NCBI RefSeq assembly: GCF_026151205.1
Contig: NC_087079.1
Coordinates: 6,544,169 to 6,608,168 of the forward strand
Direction: 5' to 3'
Length of the DNA: 64,000 nucleotides
From: Bolinopsis microptera
Lineage: Eukaryota > Ctenophora > Tentaculata > Lobata > Bolinopsidae
The notes beneath the pieces were generated by a model, which was not told the origin of the DNA, searched no databases, and was given only the letters and a program-made list of their open reading frames with translations. Position 1 is the stretch's first letter; the number at the start of each line of letters is the position of its first letter. Both the position numbers and the translations under genes were made by a program. Of the stretch, positions 1-11,214 are shown piece after piece.

Positions 1-433
1 TGAAAAGCCTTAGAAACATATTAGAACCTGTTTTCTTGGACATTTTTCGGAAAAAATGGGTAAAATTGTCACTCCGTAACATTCTATAGTTTTGAAATAT
101 GCCCACTTGTATTGTTATATTTAATCTGTAACCTAGGTTTTTCATTTGCTTCACATCTCTGTAGGATTAAAACGTTGTGACTATGAAACAGGTGCAGATG
201 CAGTATATAGTAGCTCAGTTGGTTCGAAATTAAGGTTTGGCATCTATTTCTGTTAAGTTTTTGTTATCTCGGCAGTTGGTCCTATTATTAGCCATTCGGG
301 ATATTGCGTTCTTCAACTAAAAATGATTAAGAAATCAGATTATCATCATTTAATCATGTTATCTTATTGAAACATCTCAATACCTCTAACATGTAACTTC
401 CTATTTAACTAGCTATTTCTTATTAGCTTAACT
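1..433. other. Upstream flank of ACTL6A gene
   Basis: AT-rich sequence ending at the ACTL6A start codon. It should contain the promoter and 5' UTR, but I see no clear TATA box or repeat. Bases 212-225 look like a tRNA D-arm (A box), but no acceptor stem or proper B box follows. Confidence 0.4.
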
Positions 434-3400
434 ATGAGTGGCGGTGTCTATGGAGGAGATGAGGTGGGAGCAGTTTGTTTTGACATAGGTTCTCACACAG
501 TACGAGCTGGGTTCGCTGGTGAAGACGCTCCCAAAGTTAGTTTTATTATTCTGAAAATGATTTATTTATCTATTTTTTATTCGTTTTTACGTTTTCCAGG
601 AAACTTATCTATTGATCACAAGTAAATAACCTAAGTTTCCGCTGACCGATCAAATATTTTAATATCAGTATTAGAGTATTGGTATCGAGGAGAACAGTTG
701 ATCAAATTACTGTGTTTCGCCAGGCTAACATCCCCACACATATGCTGACTGGAGACGAGAGCACAAAGTATCACATAGGCACTAACGCTCTCAGCTTCCC
801 TCGAGATAAATCTGAAGTTGTCATGCCTCTCAAAGATGGGATGAGTAAGTTTTCAGTATTGAAACTCACATTTATCTTAAAATTAAGTTCATGGAATCTA
901 ACTAGGAATATAAGTAACAACAATCATTTCCACGTGATGGTGACCTCGATTCAGGACTTAACTTCTATAATCTAAACCACAATGACAACAACAATTGCAC
1001 AACATGTTACCTCGTGATAACATGTTGCTTTATTCAGTTGACAACTGGGAGCAATGTGAGGCTATGTTAGACTACGTGTACACAAAGTGTCTCAGTGTAG
1101 ACAGTGCTGAGCATCCGGTCATGATGAGCGAAGTTGCAGTGAGTTATAATTCGTAACTAGTGACTAGTAGTGTAGTTCGTAACTAGTGGCTAGTTCGTAA
1201 CTAGTGACTAGTAGTATAGTTCGTAACTAGTGGCTAGTTCGTAACTAGTGACTAGTAGTATAGTTCGTAACTAGTGGCTAGTTCGTAACTAGTGACTAGT
1301 AGTATAGTTCGTAACTAGTGGCTAGTTCGTAACTAGTGACTAGTAGTATAATTCGTTAAGAATATAATATATTCTTAAATTATTAATTGATTGCTAAATT
1401 ATTTGATTGTTGATATAATAATTAATGCGTGATTTAATTGTTAACAAAAGAACAAAGTGTTCTGATTGTTAGATTGTTAGAATGTAAGGAAAAAGGTTTT
1501 AATCCTAAGGGGCTTGTGTATCGTTTGCCAACAGAACAAGCAATAGATCCTTGCTTCTCATTCTCAATTCTTTCCAGTGGAACAGACCTGCGATCCGACA
1601 CAAAACATGCGAGATGATGTTTGAGAAGTACAACGTGCCGGCGTTCTACCTCTGTAAGAACGCAGTGTTAGCGGCGTTTGCGAGCGGGCGCTCCACAGCC
1701 CTGGTCCTAGATACTGGTTCCGTGCAGACTACTGCTATCCCTGTACACGACGGTTATGTTCTTCAACATGGTCAGTGCTTTTAGGGATACTTTTGCTTTC
1801 AGTCTCGTCCGGCCTTTCTTTTCCTAATAATAATTAATTAGTAATAATTAATAATTTACATATTGTGTAATTATGTCTTACAAGATGTCTTGTCCTAGAA
1901 AGCTTAGTTATATCTCAAGCTCTTTGCTCGTTCTTGATGAGGCTGGAAGATGTTATTGTCAGCCAGATTGATTCGTAGTCCCTCCAACCTCATCAAAGCT
2001 AATGTTGGTCAAGGAGCTTGAGATATATACTACATAGAATAGCTCAACACTCACCAGAGCAAATCAATATACCTTTTTGTTTAAACAATAGTCACTAACT
2101 TTTATAAATCGTTATGTATTGAATGTAGCTTAATGAGGGTTGTGGAATTTATGAGATATAAATTATCAGGTCAGTGTTACACTAAAACGTCCTTCTATTC
2201 TTCGTTCGCGTTATAGACTATGTGAATTAGTGGACTCTATTACAATTCAATATGCTAAATTTAGAATTGCATTTTACTCATTATTCTGCACAAATCATAA
2301 TATTTCGAATAGTAAAAAAGAATACAGAACTTGGCCAGCCAAGATTTAGAAGTAATACGTTTTATCAGTGGTAGCAGTATTATTAATGTCACGTTCTGGC
2401 GTCTCATCAACAAACCCCATCACGTGATACGCTGGCCCTGAAATTCAATAAGCGTGTTCCTAGTACCACACCTCTGTTTTGTTCAAGCAAGCAGAATACT
2501 AATATATAACTTGGAAATGGTGGCGAACTCATGTGACAACAAACTGATAAGGAGGCGGTGGGGGATCACGTGTGGATCATGTTACAGATAATGTGGAACA
2601 CAAGCAACAATATTTCATAATGTTGTTTTGTCCAGTTTTTAGGTTTGTAGTATAGAAGTCTGCTTGCATGTTTTGGTGGTTGGTGCTTTTTTTTTCACAG
2701 TATACAATATTAATTGCCTTTCGTTAATTAGGAACTCCTGGCTGTTCACGGTTTAAAATATCCTTCTTCGGTACTTAAAGTCAATCCTTTGAACATAATG
2801 TTAATTTGCAGTTTGCTGAGTACACATATGTTAATATTGCAATGATACATGTTATATGTGTTTGTTACCATCAATCTATTTCACATATGTTTGCGGTTTG
2901 TAAAAACAAAACAATATTATCAGTCACTAAGATCAGTCTGCTTCGTTATAATGTTCGTTTTACCACTCATTGACATGACTCTGAATTAAACCCTCAACAG
3001 GATCAGATGTCATGAAGGCTATCCCACTAATACTACTATTATCTCTCACCCAGTCTATACGTTCCAATTCACGCTTCAAACGGAAACACAGTTACACAGA
3101 TCTTAGGGAACGGGGTAAAGAAACTACTGAACTTCCTGCTTATATAGTTGGTGATAAGACTTTGGAAAAAGGTCCTGAACTGGTTGATGATAAGGCGTCT
3201 GCTGTAATAGTTCCCGCTGTTCTACCAGATAAGGCACCAGATAACAATGATAAGGCATCTGATACAGTAATTCCTGGTGAGGTGCCTGATGATGATGATG
3301 ATAAGTCACCAGATGATGGTGATGATAAGTCACCAGATGATGGTGATGATAAGTCACCAGATGATGGTGATGATAAGTCACCAGATGATGGTGATGATAA

Positions 3401-6400
3401 AGCACCTGATGATAATCCTTCTGTTGAACCAAGTGGACCACCCCCCATAACGATGCACGGCTGGTTTAACGTGTCAGCTCTAGAAGATGTACCCTGCAAC
3501 CTGGACACAACCCCTCTACAGATAAAAACAGACGGTCAACTGACCGGGGAAAAAGAGATAAACTTAGAAGTAGCGTTTTTTGGAGGAAGTAAGAAGGCCC
3601 TGACCATAAACCTGGAAACCAGTCCTAAGATTCAGATAAGTGGCTGCACTGAAACTCCTATCCCACTGACTAACATTTCACATTTAGTTGGGGCGGAAGC
3701 GGTTGTTTGGACGGTATCTAAAAGTGAGACCAGCTTGACTGTTATCAGTAACAGTGTTGAGTCTCTGAAATACGAATTCGGCACTTCAACTGCCAACTGT
3801 TCAACTCACTGGAAGGGGAACACCACACATGTCACCTTCACTACATCAGACACCGCCTCTCACGAGCGCAGACTAAAGCCCCAGAACTGCACCTCCATTC
3901 CCGGTGACTGGCACACCCACTTCCGTTCTGATAAAAGCTTCCCAGTGAGCTCTGGAACTGTTGTGGGAGTGACATGTGTCCACGGAGACTGGAACATTGG
4001 GGATTCCTCCATCGTTTGTAATACTAACCTCTACTCAGACTTTGAGTACAACAAGGCCCCCTGGTGTTTGGAGATGGACACTTTTGGATCTGAAGTTATA
4101 GAAGGTTCCAGAACTACCCTAACTTGTAAACTTAAAAACGTGCCTAGAGAGGGGAACTACCGGGTTAGTTGGAAAGTTAACAAGACCAAGACTACAGACG
4201 GAGTGGAGACGGGGGATGTAGTGGACGGTCAGATGCACTCTACTATTGACGTGAAGATGAGTTCAGCAGGGTTGGGGTATTGGTGTTACGTTGAGGGGTA
4301 TGAAGATTGGGGGAGAGAGGTCGTACTGAATACCTTCACCATGAAGGATGATAGCAAGGATTCTAGAGTTGGTGATACTGCGGTGCTAGGATGTTTTGTA
4401 GAGGAGATTACTGTTCATCCTAACTCTCCGAAAGTAGTGTGGAAAATGGGCGACAACGTGCTCACAACAGGTTCGGATTACAAGATAACAACCCAAATGG
4501 AGCCCAAAAATTCCCAACTGCAATCGTTTCTGCAAGTCAAGAACCCGTCAGGAGATTACAATTTCTCTTGTGAAGTAACCTCAGGCCTGTATCCTACCTC
4601 TCCTACCGCAACAAAAGTAGTCTTATTAGACACATACAAAATGTCTACTGAGTGCGTTATAAGAAACAAAGATCAAAGTGTGGTGGCGTGCCAAGTTGAG
4701 GACATAGCAGAAGAGATGAAGATAAGATGGTACAAGGAGGAGTCCGAGCTGACAGGTGCGCTACAGTCGTTTGAGCAGGGAGTACAGCGCAGCGTGCTGT
4801 TTCTTAAACCGGGAATATGGGATCACGATATTTATACATGCCGAGTGGACTCGATCAAGAGACCTGAGTCTGCGTCCAGCAACCAGTTTGTTAATCTGGC
4901 AACCATAGAACCTGAAAATGGGGGGACCTCACTGCTGGCATCTCCCGTTATTTGGTGCCTTGTAGCTGGTTCTGTTGTGCTGTGCGTGGGAGTTGGGATG
5001 CTGTCTGTTTACCTTTTTAAAGTACGCAAAAGAATGGAAACGCTGATGTTCCGGCTGAGTACGCGCGAGAAAATTGATTCAATTTCTGAGAGACCCGGAA
5101 CTATTCTGAGAAACAGGACTGTTAAAAGAGATGCTGAGTCCCTGAGACAGACTCTAGATAGGAGACCCCCTAATGTTCAGAGAATGTCTGAGATTGCTGA
5201 TAGAGGGTCGGATGATGTTTTTGATTGATTTTAAGTAGTTTTTGTATTTTATTTTGATTTCTGGTCGTTTAGGTGTATATAGCAAGTTTTAAATTGTGCT
5301 TTCGTTTTGTAGCGAAATGGCGTTCAGTCAATTTATTGTACAAATTTGTATTCCTCAACTTTATCAGATTTATGTCTTCGTTTGGTAGTGTCAGGCCATT
5401 TTTTGCGTTTGAGGAATATTTAAATAAATTGAGATATTGTTTTATTTTGATAAGACATGAATACAAATGTTGATACGATTTGGATGATAAGGTAATCGCT
5501 TAGTAATAGGATTGTAAACATCATAGTCACATTTATATTTACTTTTGCTCCTCTGCAATAGATTGATGTGACAGAAATGTGATACGACGATGTAATTTTG
5601 CGTTGTTCCCTTTTTATTGATTTCAGCTTTTTCAACGTGCGCTTTTCATTTGTTGTTTATCTATGGAGTAAGTTCAAATGTACGCTGATAATTTGGTTCT
5701 CATCGTCGTACCCTATTGTAATTACTAATTTTGTTTTACCTCCAAATTGTTTTCAGGAATCGTCAAATCACCACTCGCTGGAAACTTCTTGGCAGCGCAG
5801 ATGAGGTTTGTGATATTGTAACTTAATCATGGTGTTTTTGGAATTGGTGCTCAACTTATCTTTTAAATCAAGTTTTACAAAAATTCCGTTTAATCTAAGA
5901 TTATTAGATTGACTAGATCAATATCAAAAGATTCCTTTTATTAAGGCAAATTAATGGTGCTATGCTCACAGCTTAATGTGCATATGTGGTTCATTCCATC
6001 GCTAGTTAAGTTAGACATTAGCTTTTAGAAAATTGTGCTAAATTTTGAGTTGGACATCACGTACAATTTTGAGAACATCCACTGGAACTTGAGAAATCGT
6101 CTACTGTGTTTGTAACGCGCATGGGTTGGATTATTAGGAAGTTCACGTTTTGATCACTAACCACACCGCGCGATACTTAATGCGCGCATTTGGAACTGAT
6201 TTTAGTTTGCTTTGTTGGCGCCTATTTCAACAAGTTGTGTCAATAACGATTTACCACACAAAATTGCCATTAAGCGAACGTTAAAACAATCACATATTTT
6301 ACTCAGAGAGCACCTGAAGGAGCAGGAAATTGAGGTAGTACCGACATACAAAATAGCATCCAAGGAAGCGGTGAAAGACGGTGATCCACCCGTGTGGACC

Positions 6401-7956
6401 GCTAAGAAAAACATACCTGCAGTATCTTCATCATATCACAACTACATGGTGGATAACGTTATAGAAGACTTGATGCAACATGTCCTTCAGGTCACGACAG
6501 ACCAGCATCCGACGATGATGTAAGTTCGACCATTGTATAGTTGATTTAAAAACTTATTTTCTATTGCTGTTGTATTAGCCTTGTTCAGTTTAAGAGCAGT
6601 CCGAAAATAATATCTGTTACACTCCTTCTTCAGCTCAACATGATACCAGCGACGAACTTTGAGTTTCCTAACGGGTACAGTGCTATGTTCGGAGCTGAGC
6701 GGTTCAAGATTCCAGAGCCTCTGTTCGATCCTATCGGAACCAATCTTCGGATTTTGGGAGGTAAGGGAATATTTGCAAATTACGTAAATTTTGGGTCGTT
6801 TCTCTGTGACATCTCATTTTTGCACACACTGAATTGTAGGTTTATAACCTACCAAGTATCACCCGTTAAACACTGCACCAATATTTGATAACTGATCAGC
6901 GATAATTAATTCATTGAAGTGTCTGATTTGAATTATTATGAGGTTTCAGAAGTTATTTCACTATTATAAAGCAATGAAAGGCATTAGTTTGGTCAAATCA
7001 AACGGAACATATGCTATCAGACTTTCAACTGACTATGGCAGGGTTAAAACAGTTTTAACGCTAGCAACGATCCCCTTTTACATAGTTCCACTCAATAAAT
7101 GTAATAGATTTGTAGTGTTGTAATTAGTTTAAAACCTCTGAATTTGTGATCAGGTGACATGTTAGCGATGCAGCATGTCGTATCTAGCAGTATCAGTATG
7201 TGTGATGTAGATGTGCGACCCAGTTTGTGGAGTAATATCATACTTGCTGGAGGCACCACTCTTATGAGCGTGAGTTACAGATTTGTTATTATTTTATTAT
7301 TTTATTATTTTATTATTTTATTATTTTATTATTTTATTATTTTATTATTTTATTATTTTATTATTTTATTATTTTATTATTTTATTATTTTATTATTTTA
7401 TTATTTTATCATTTTATTATTTTATTATTTTATTATTTTATTATTTTATTATTTTATTATTTTATTATTTTATTATTTTATTATTTTATTATTTTATTAT
7501 TTTATTATTTTATTATTTTACGAATATTAGACGTGTATTTCCCTTATTTGCTTCCCAGAATCTATATTTGCAGAGTTAAACAAATAAAATGTTTCATTAT
7601 TGTTCATTTCCAGGGTTTCAGCGAGAGGTTAACGACGGAGTGTGCGGCTAAAACTACCTCCAGCATGAAAGTGAAGGTGGTAACGGGAGGGAACACATCT
7701 GATAGAATATTCTCTGCTTGGGTCGGTGCTTCTATTCTTGCTTCTCTTGGAAACTTCCAGGTTAGTGAGGGAAATTCACCTTTCTGTGAAAATATATTCG
7801 GTTCAATCAAATATTGATATCGTTTCAGATTGTTGTTTATCTACCCTGTTACTTCCCAATTATTTATTAATTGTACTATTTTTCTAGGAACTGTGGATAA
7901 GTAAACAAGAGTACGAAGAAGAGGGTAAACTAGTCGTGGACAGAAAGTGTCCATGA
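434..7956 (+). CDS. ACTL6A: Actin-like protein 6A (BAF53/Arp4), multi-exon gene
   Basis: Nuclear actin-related protein. In known animals it is a subunit of BAF/SWI-SNF, INO80 and NuA4/TIP60 complexes. Exons seen: 434-535 (starts [12 protein letters not shown], nearly the vertebrate N-terminus), about 669-844, 1038-1138, 1578-1770, 5757-5805, 6307-6519 or shorter, 6634-6760, 7154-7269, 7614-7760 and 7888-7956 (ends DRKCP then TGA). Actin-fold signatures include [46 protein letters not shown] and ILAGGTTLM. Most joins are phase-compatible. Two are unresolved: the segment between 535 and about 680, where the conserved residues after APK are not obvious, and the 6519/6634 join, where the strong GTAAGT donor gives the wrong phase (the weaker donor after 6490 would fit). 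The 4-kb intron 1771-5756 holds another gene. The very short 3' UTR has AATAAA at 7971. Confidence 0.93.
1149..1352. repeat. 44-bp tandem repeat in ACTL6A intron
   Basis: About 4.6 copies of a 44-bp unit made of a 26-bp and an 18-bp half, each beginning GTTCGTAACTAGTG. Copies are almost identical, so the array is young. It lies within intron 1139-1577. Confidence 0.9.
1908..2029. other. Imperfect ~120-nt inverted repeat (hairpin)
   Basis: The left arm (TATATCTCAAGCTC at about 1909, then GATGAGGCTGGA) pairs with the right arm (TCCAACCTCATC, then GAGCTTGAGATATA to about 2027) with bulges and a short loop. It lies in the large ACTL6A intron upstream of the nested gene. It could be a small foldback element or a precursor-type hairpin. 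The sequence alone does not decide. Confidence 0.6.
3012..5228 (+). CDS. Single-pass membrane protein with sushi-like and three Ig domains
   Basis: Intronless 738-aa ORF nested in intron 1771-5756 of ACTL6A, same strand. Residues 1-18 are a signal peptide. Residues 20-140 are an acidic, Pro/Asp/Lys-rich stalk with four KSPDDGDD repeats. Residues 150-290 form a beta-rich region I cannot name. Residues 293-352 are sushi/CCP-like (spaced Cys, [12 protein letters not shown], final PWC). Ig-like domains lie near 355-430 (C372, W387, C425), 450-522 (C461, W477, C520) and 545-612 (C560, W573, C610). A transmembrane helix at 641-670 is followed by a basic cytoplasmic tail of about 68 residues with no tyrosine, so no ITAM or ITIM. 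Many N-x-S/T sites. An acceptor-like CAG ends at 3000, so a 5' UTR intron is possible. The domain layout suggests a cell-surface recognition receptor; the ligand is unknown. Confidence 0.88.
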   Translation: MKAIPLILLLSLTQSIRSNSRFKRKHSYTDLRERGKETTELPAYIVGDKTLEKGPELVDDKASAVIVPAVLPDKAPDNNDKASDTVIPGEVPDDDDDKSPDDGDDKSPDDGDDKSPDDGDDKSPDDGDDKAPDDNPSVEPSGPPPITMHGWFNVSALEDVPCNLDTTPLQIKTDGQLTGEKEINLEVAFFGGSKKALTINLETSPKIQISGCTETPIPLTNISHLVGAEAVVWTVSKSETSLTVISNSVESLKYEFGTSTANCSTHWKGNTTHVTFTTSDTASHERRLKPQNCTSIPGDWHTHFRSDKSFPVSSGTVVGVTCVHGDWNIGDSSIVCNTNLYSDFEYNKAPWCLEMDTFGSEVIEGSRTTLTCKLKNVPREGNYRVSWKVNKTKTTDGVETGDVVDGQMHSTIDVKMSSAGLGYWCYVEGYEDWGREVVLNTFTMKDDSKDSRVGDTAVLGCFVEEITVHPNSPKVVWKMGDNVLTTGSDYKITTQMEPKNSQLQSFLQVKNPSGDYNFSCEVTSGLYPTSPTATKVVLLDTYKMSTECVIRNKDQSVVACQVEDIAEEMKIRWYKEESELTGALQSFEQGVQRSVLFLKPGIWDHDIYTCRVDSIKRPESASSNQFVNLATIEPENGGTSLLASPVIWCLVAGSVVLCVGVGMLSVYLFKVRKRMETLMFRLSTREKIDSISERPGTILRNRTVKRDAESLRQTLDRRPPNVQRMSEIADRGSDDVFD
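3295..3400 (+). repeat. 24-bp coding minisatellite (KSPDDGDD)
   Basis: Four nearly identical 24-bp copies (beginning CCAGATGATGGTGATGATAA) encode KSPDDGDD in the extracellular stalk. Identity at the DNA level points to recent expansion, so copy number probably varies between alleles. Confidence 0.9.
5423..5428 (+). terminator. Polyadenylation signal AATAAA of nested Ig gene
   Basis: AATAAA lies about 195 nt after the stop codon of the nested gene and before the next ACTL6A exon at 5757, so the nested transcript can end inside the host intron. Confidence 0.6.
7281..7520. repeat. TATTATTT octanucleotide microsatellite
   Basis: About 30 copies of an 8-bp TATTATTT unit with one T-to-C change. 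It lies just inside the donor of ACTL6A intron 7270-7613. Long hydrophobic ORFs here are artefacts of the repeat. Confidence 0.95.
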
Positions 7957-7970
7957 AACACATATAGCTA

Positions 7971-7976
7971 AATAAA
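7971..7976 (+). terminator. ACTL6A polyadenylation signal
   Basis: AATAAA only 15 nt downstream of the TGA at 7954-7956, implying an extremely short 3' UTR. Confidence 0.6.
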
Positions 7977-7989
7977 CAATCTTCTAAAG

Positions 7990-8042
7990 TGACGTCATCA
8001 CTACCACGTGACGTCATCACTACCACGATACCAGTGACGTCA
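7990..8042. promoter_or_regulatory. Cluster of three CRE octamers (TGACGTCA)
   Basis: Perfect TGACGTCA palindromes at 7990-7997, 8009-8016 and 8035-8042. The first two sit in a 19-20-bp direct repeat, and the second is fused to an E-box (CCACGTGACGTCA). TGACGTCA is the known CREB/ATF site. The cluster lies just past the ACTL6A poly(A) signal, with no obvious downstream gene start. Confidence 0.6.
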
Positions 8043-9146
8043 TAACCTTATTATAAAGAAAGCACCATCCATGTCGGGCTGATTGTTGGGTACGATGAAG
8101 GACAAGATCATTAGCTTAATCACACATTTTAATTTAATGTTGACTCTTATTATTTGTTTTATCGTAAATAGGCGGATTTTCAGATAATCTTTAGCTTTCT
8201 TCCGAATTTAAGCATGTTTCCTATTGACTGTTATTGACTGTTTGGCGCTGTGTCATTGGTTATTCGAACATCCATTACTAACTGAATGATAGTACAACTT
8301 TTTATCAGATAATCTTTATCGGAAGTTTATTGGCGAGATTTTTCATAAGAACATGTCCCTACAGTTAAATTGGAAGAAAGTAATAAAGTAGTATTGATCA
8401 AATAATCGTAAGTGATACCCTGTTATGAATATGATTCGTCCGATGATAAAAGAGCATACACCTTTCTTAGCCTATATTGTAACCATTATCGTTTCTAACT
8501 TATATTTCTCAAGATAGTTATTAATGGTTTGCCGACGATGTAATTATATTTTTTATTTAAATATATACTCAAATAACAAATTGATTGACACCTTGTTACT
8601 GCAAATAATTAAATAAATAAATATTGGTAGAAATACGTCACAAATAGTCCAACATTCAAACGAATCGTAAACCTTATCGTAAACCTTATCGTAAACCTTA
8701 TCGTTTCTAACTTATATTTCTCAAGATAGTTATTAATGGTTTGCCGACGATGTAATTATATTTTTTATTTAAATATATACTCAAATAACAAATTGATTGA
8801 CACCTTGTTACTGCAAATAATTAAATAAATAAATATTGGTAGAAATACGTCACAAATAGTCCAACATTCAAACGAATCGTAAACCTACTATACATTAAGT
8901 ATAAATAAACTGTACTAAAAACCCAGTAACAAACAAAATGTCATCACAAATATAAACCAAATAAACGAAAACACGGAATTCAAAATTTGGCCAAAAATGT
9001 ATCTAGGAGCATATCATATATAACAAATCTAGGTTGATTTTAATTGTGGGGAAAATGCACCCTTGAGTCTTGACCCTGTCATCAACAGCAAAAATCGAAG
9101 TTCCTGATCCATTATTATTTACTTACGTACCCCAATTCCTCGAACA
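8043..9146. other. AT-rich intergenic DNA with a 212-bp tandem duplication
   Basis: A segment starting at 8491 is repeated almost exactly from 8703 (period 212 bp), ending near 8887. A 13-bp unit (CGTAAACCTTATC) is also repeated at the junction. No exon is recognisable here. Confidence 0.8.
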
Positions 9147-9867
9147 TCAAGATTTTCCTTTGGCAACATCGCACTGTTTAATCTCCCTGTGCCCCTCGTT
9201 TATAAGAGTTAAATGAGCCTTGTAGAGTAACGACAGGCCTACTCCACGTCTCTTAGCTGCTGACCAGCTCTTGCTTACCCCGTAGAACTCTCCCCGCTTC
9301 TCGTTTGCCAGCTTCTTCAGTCCTGGGAGATGTAACTTTAATTAATCCTTCTACCCCCTATTCGCCCCTTTCTAGCCACAATCTAGCCTTGGAGGGCTAA
9401 CATTTGTGGAAACAGCTGCCTGGTTGCTCAGTAGTCATAATTTTTTAGTAAGTTATTTAATTTACTAGTTAAGTAACTATAGATGCAATTTCTCATCAGT
9501 ATATTAACTACTAATACTATTGCAGCTGCAGGCGAGCAGCTGCAATATTAGTTGCCCCTTGTTGCAGCCCCCTAATTTATCAAAAAGTAGGTCTCGTGGC
9601 GTGATACTGATACAAAAAATTAGGGGATATATGAAATAATTTATTTATAGACTATAGTACTATCTTAACTCTATCAGTATTGGTTACTACTATAAGGTAA
9701 CTATGGTTACTATGGACATGGTTACTATGGTTACTACCTATGCATCCTATCATAACACCCTCGCGTGTGAAGGCCTCCTCCGCTATAGTATTGTTGTACA
9801 CGTGAAGACTTACTACTCCTCTTCCACTCGTCCAAATAGATCGGATCTTCCGCAACTTCTCGCTGTC
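9147..9867 (-). CDS. Two 3' exons of an unrecognised protein
   Basis: Exon 9867-9738 and terminal exon 9322-9147, joined by a GTAGT donor and CCCAG acceptor in matching phase, give a continuous frame. It begins DSEKLRKIRSIW, passes through VVSLHVYNNTIAEEAF and GEFYGVSKSWSAAKRRG, and ends CDVAKGKS then TGA. Third-position variety and splice phase support real coding sequence. The stretch KRRGVGLSLL followed by an amphipathic segment loosely recalls the acetyl-CoA loop of GNAT acetyltransferases, but this is weak. The 5' part is unresolved: open frames continue upstream of 9867 (to about 9988), where element B begins. The gene may therefore be disrupted at its 5' end by the element. Confidence 0.6.
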
Positions 9868-10612
9868 CTGTAGATTGAGCAAGAGTTAAATTCATTGAAT
9901 GCCCAAACTGTGATAAACGACCCGGGGCAGCACTATATACTCGAAAATTCTGTTTTAATATTAGCTGATAGTGGTTTAAATGTAACAAGAATTGCGCCCG
10001 TTGTTTCGTTTTGGCGGACGCTAGATTTCCATTTCACTATAACTATTAATATAAGCTCTAATCAGCTCACCTTATAATAATAATATTGAAACATCAGTAG
10101 ACTACGCGTGCCACATTCAAGTTGGGCTTATTACAAAATACTATACATTACTAGTATAGGGGGGGGGGGGGGGGGGGGTCCACGTTAAAAAAAGTTAAAA
10201 AAGTTAAACTAATTAATGTTAAATTTCAAAATTCAGGCTTAGAAAGTTTAACTTTTTTAACATGAATTCAAATTTGGGTTGAAATTGCAATGGAGTGAAT
10301 ATTCTAGACTAGTTTACTTTTAGGTCATGCGTTGGTATTTTTGTTCATTAGTCACTACATGTAGGAATATAGGAATGCCCATGACAAGAGTAAAACAGTC
10401 ATATAACATAGGTACAACCGATAAATAATTGATACATTTGATCATTACAATAATAAATTATAATTCATAGAAATATAAACAGCTGATTCATAAATAATTT
10501 TAAAAAAACAACAGATTCCATTCACAGTGTCAACACTGAAAATAGGGCTATGATAATCTATATCATTAAATCTAGTGATACTAATCGTAATGAATTAATA
10601 ACTGAATAAAAT

Positions 10613-10860
10613 TCTAATGATGTTTCATAAAAGTTATCGCTTAAACAAAGAGTCACTGTGTCACGATATTATATTACAAAATTTAAAATAGTGTCTAATG
10701 ATATTTCATAAAAGTTATCGCTCAAACAATGAGTCAATTTGTCACGATATTATATTACAAAGTTAAAAAGAGTCACGTCTAATGATGTTTCAATGTAAAA
10801 GTTATCGCTCAAACAATTTGTCAATATATTATATTACAAAATTAAAAAACAGTGTCAATG
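10613..10860. repeat. ~82-bp tandem repeat, three copies, in element A
   Basis: Three diverged copies starting near 10614, 10694 and 10777. Each contains CTAATGAT, AAAGTTATCGC, CAAACAA and ATATTATATTACAAA. Location near the left terminus suggests subterminal repeats. Confidence 0.8.
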
Positions 10861-10979
10861 AAGTAAAAATTTTACAGGTGTTACTGTAATAACGTAAATA
10901 AAAGAACTTGAGGTTCTAATTTGAAGTTACTTATATCATTTAACCTGAATATAAAAGTCTATCATTAAAATAATTTTCA

Positions 10980-11201
10980 CTATAGTGCAGCAGAGTCCTT
11001 ATCGTCGTTCATATATTTTAGAACTTCACTTGTAATACGATTAACATCATACGGTTGAGGAATCTTCATTATATCACGACATACATCATTATTCAGTAAT
11101 GAAAATAGATGTTCCTCAATAATCTCTTCCTCGGACATTCCTGATGTCCCAAGACTAGGGAGGCTACCTCTTATGGCCAAACAACTGGCTAAAAAAAGCA
11201 C
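10980..11201 (-). CDS. Short minus-strand ORF, possible terminal exon
   Basis: A 73-aa open frame whose second half (GMSEEEIIEEHLFSLL onward to KDSAAL, stop) is acidic and protein-like. It is on the same strand as the long ORF at 15160-16702 in element A and could be a last exon of an element gene. I do not recognise the sequence and could not prove a splice join. Confidence 0.3.
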   Translation of the reverse strand: MLFLASCLAIRGSLPSLGTSGMSEEEIIEEHLFSLLNNDVCRDIMKIPQPYDVNRITSEVLKYMNDDKDSAAL

Positions 11202-11214
11202 AAATCCTTCAGTA

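Noticed and set aside
205-240. tRNA-like sequence (TAGCTCAGTTGGTTCGAA)
   Set aside because: D-arm words are present, but no acceptor or anticodon stems and no proper B box follow.
7159-7579. Hydrophobic Phe/Tyr/Ile/Leu ORFs
   Set aside because: Translation of the TATTATTT microsatellite.
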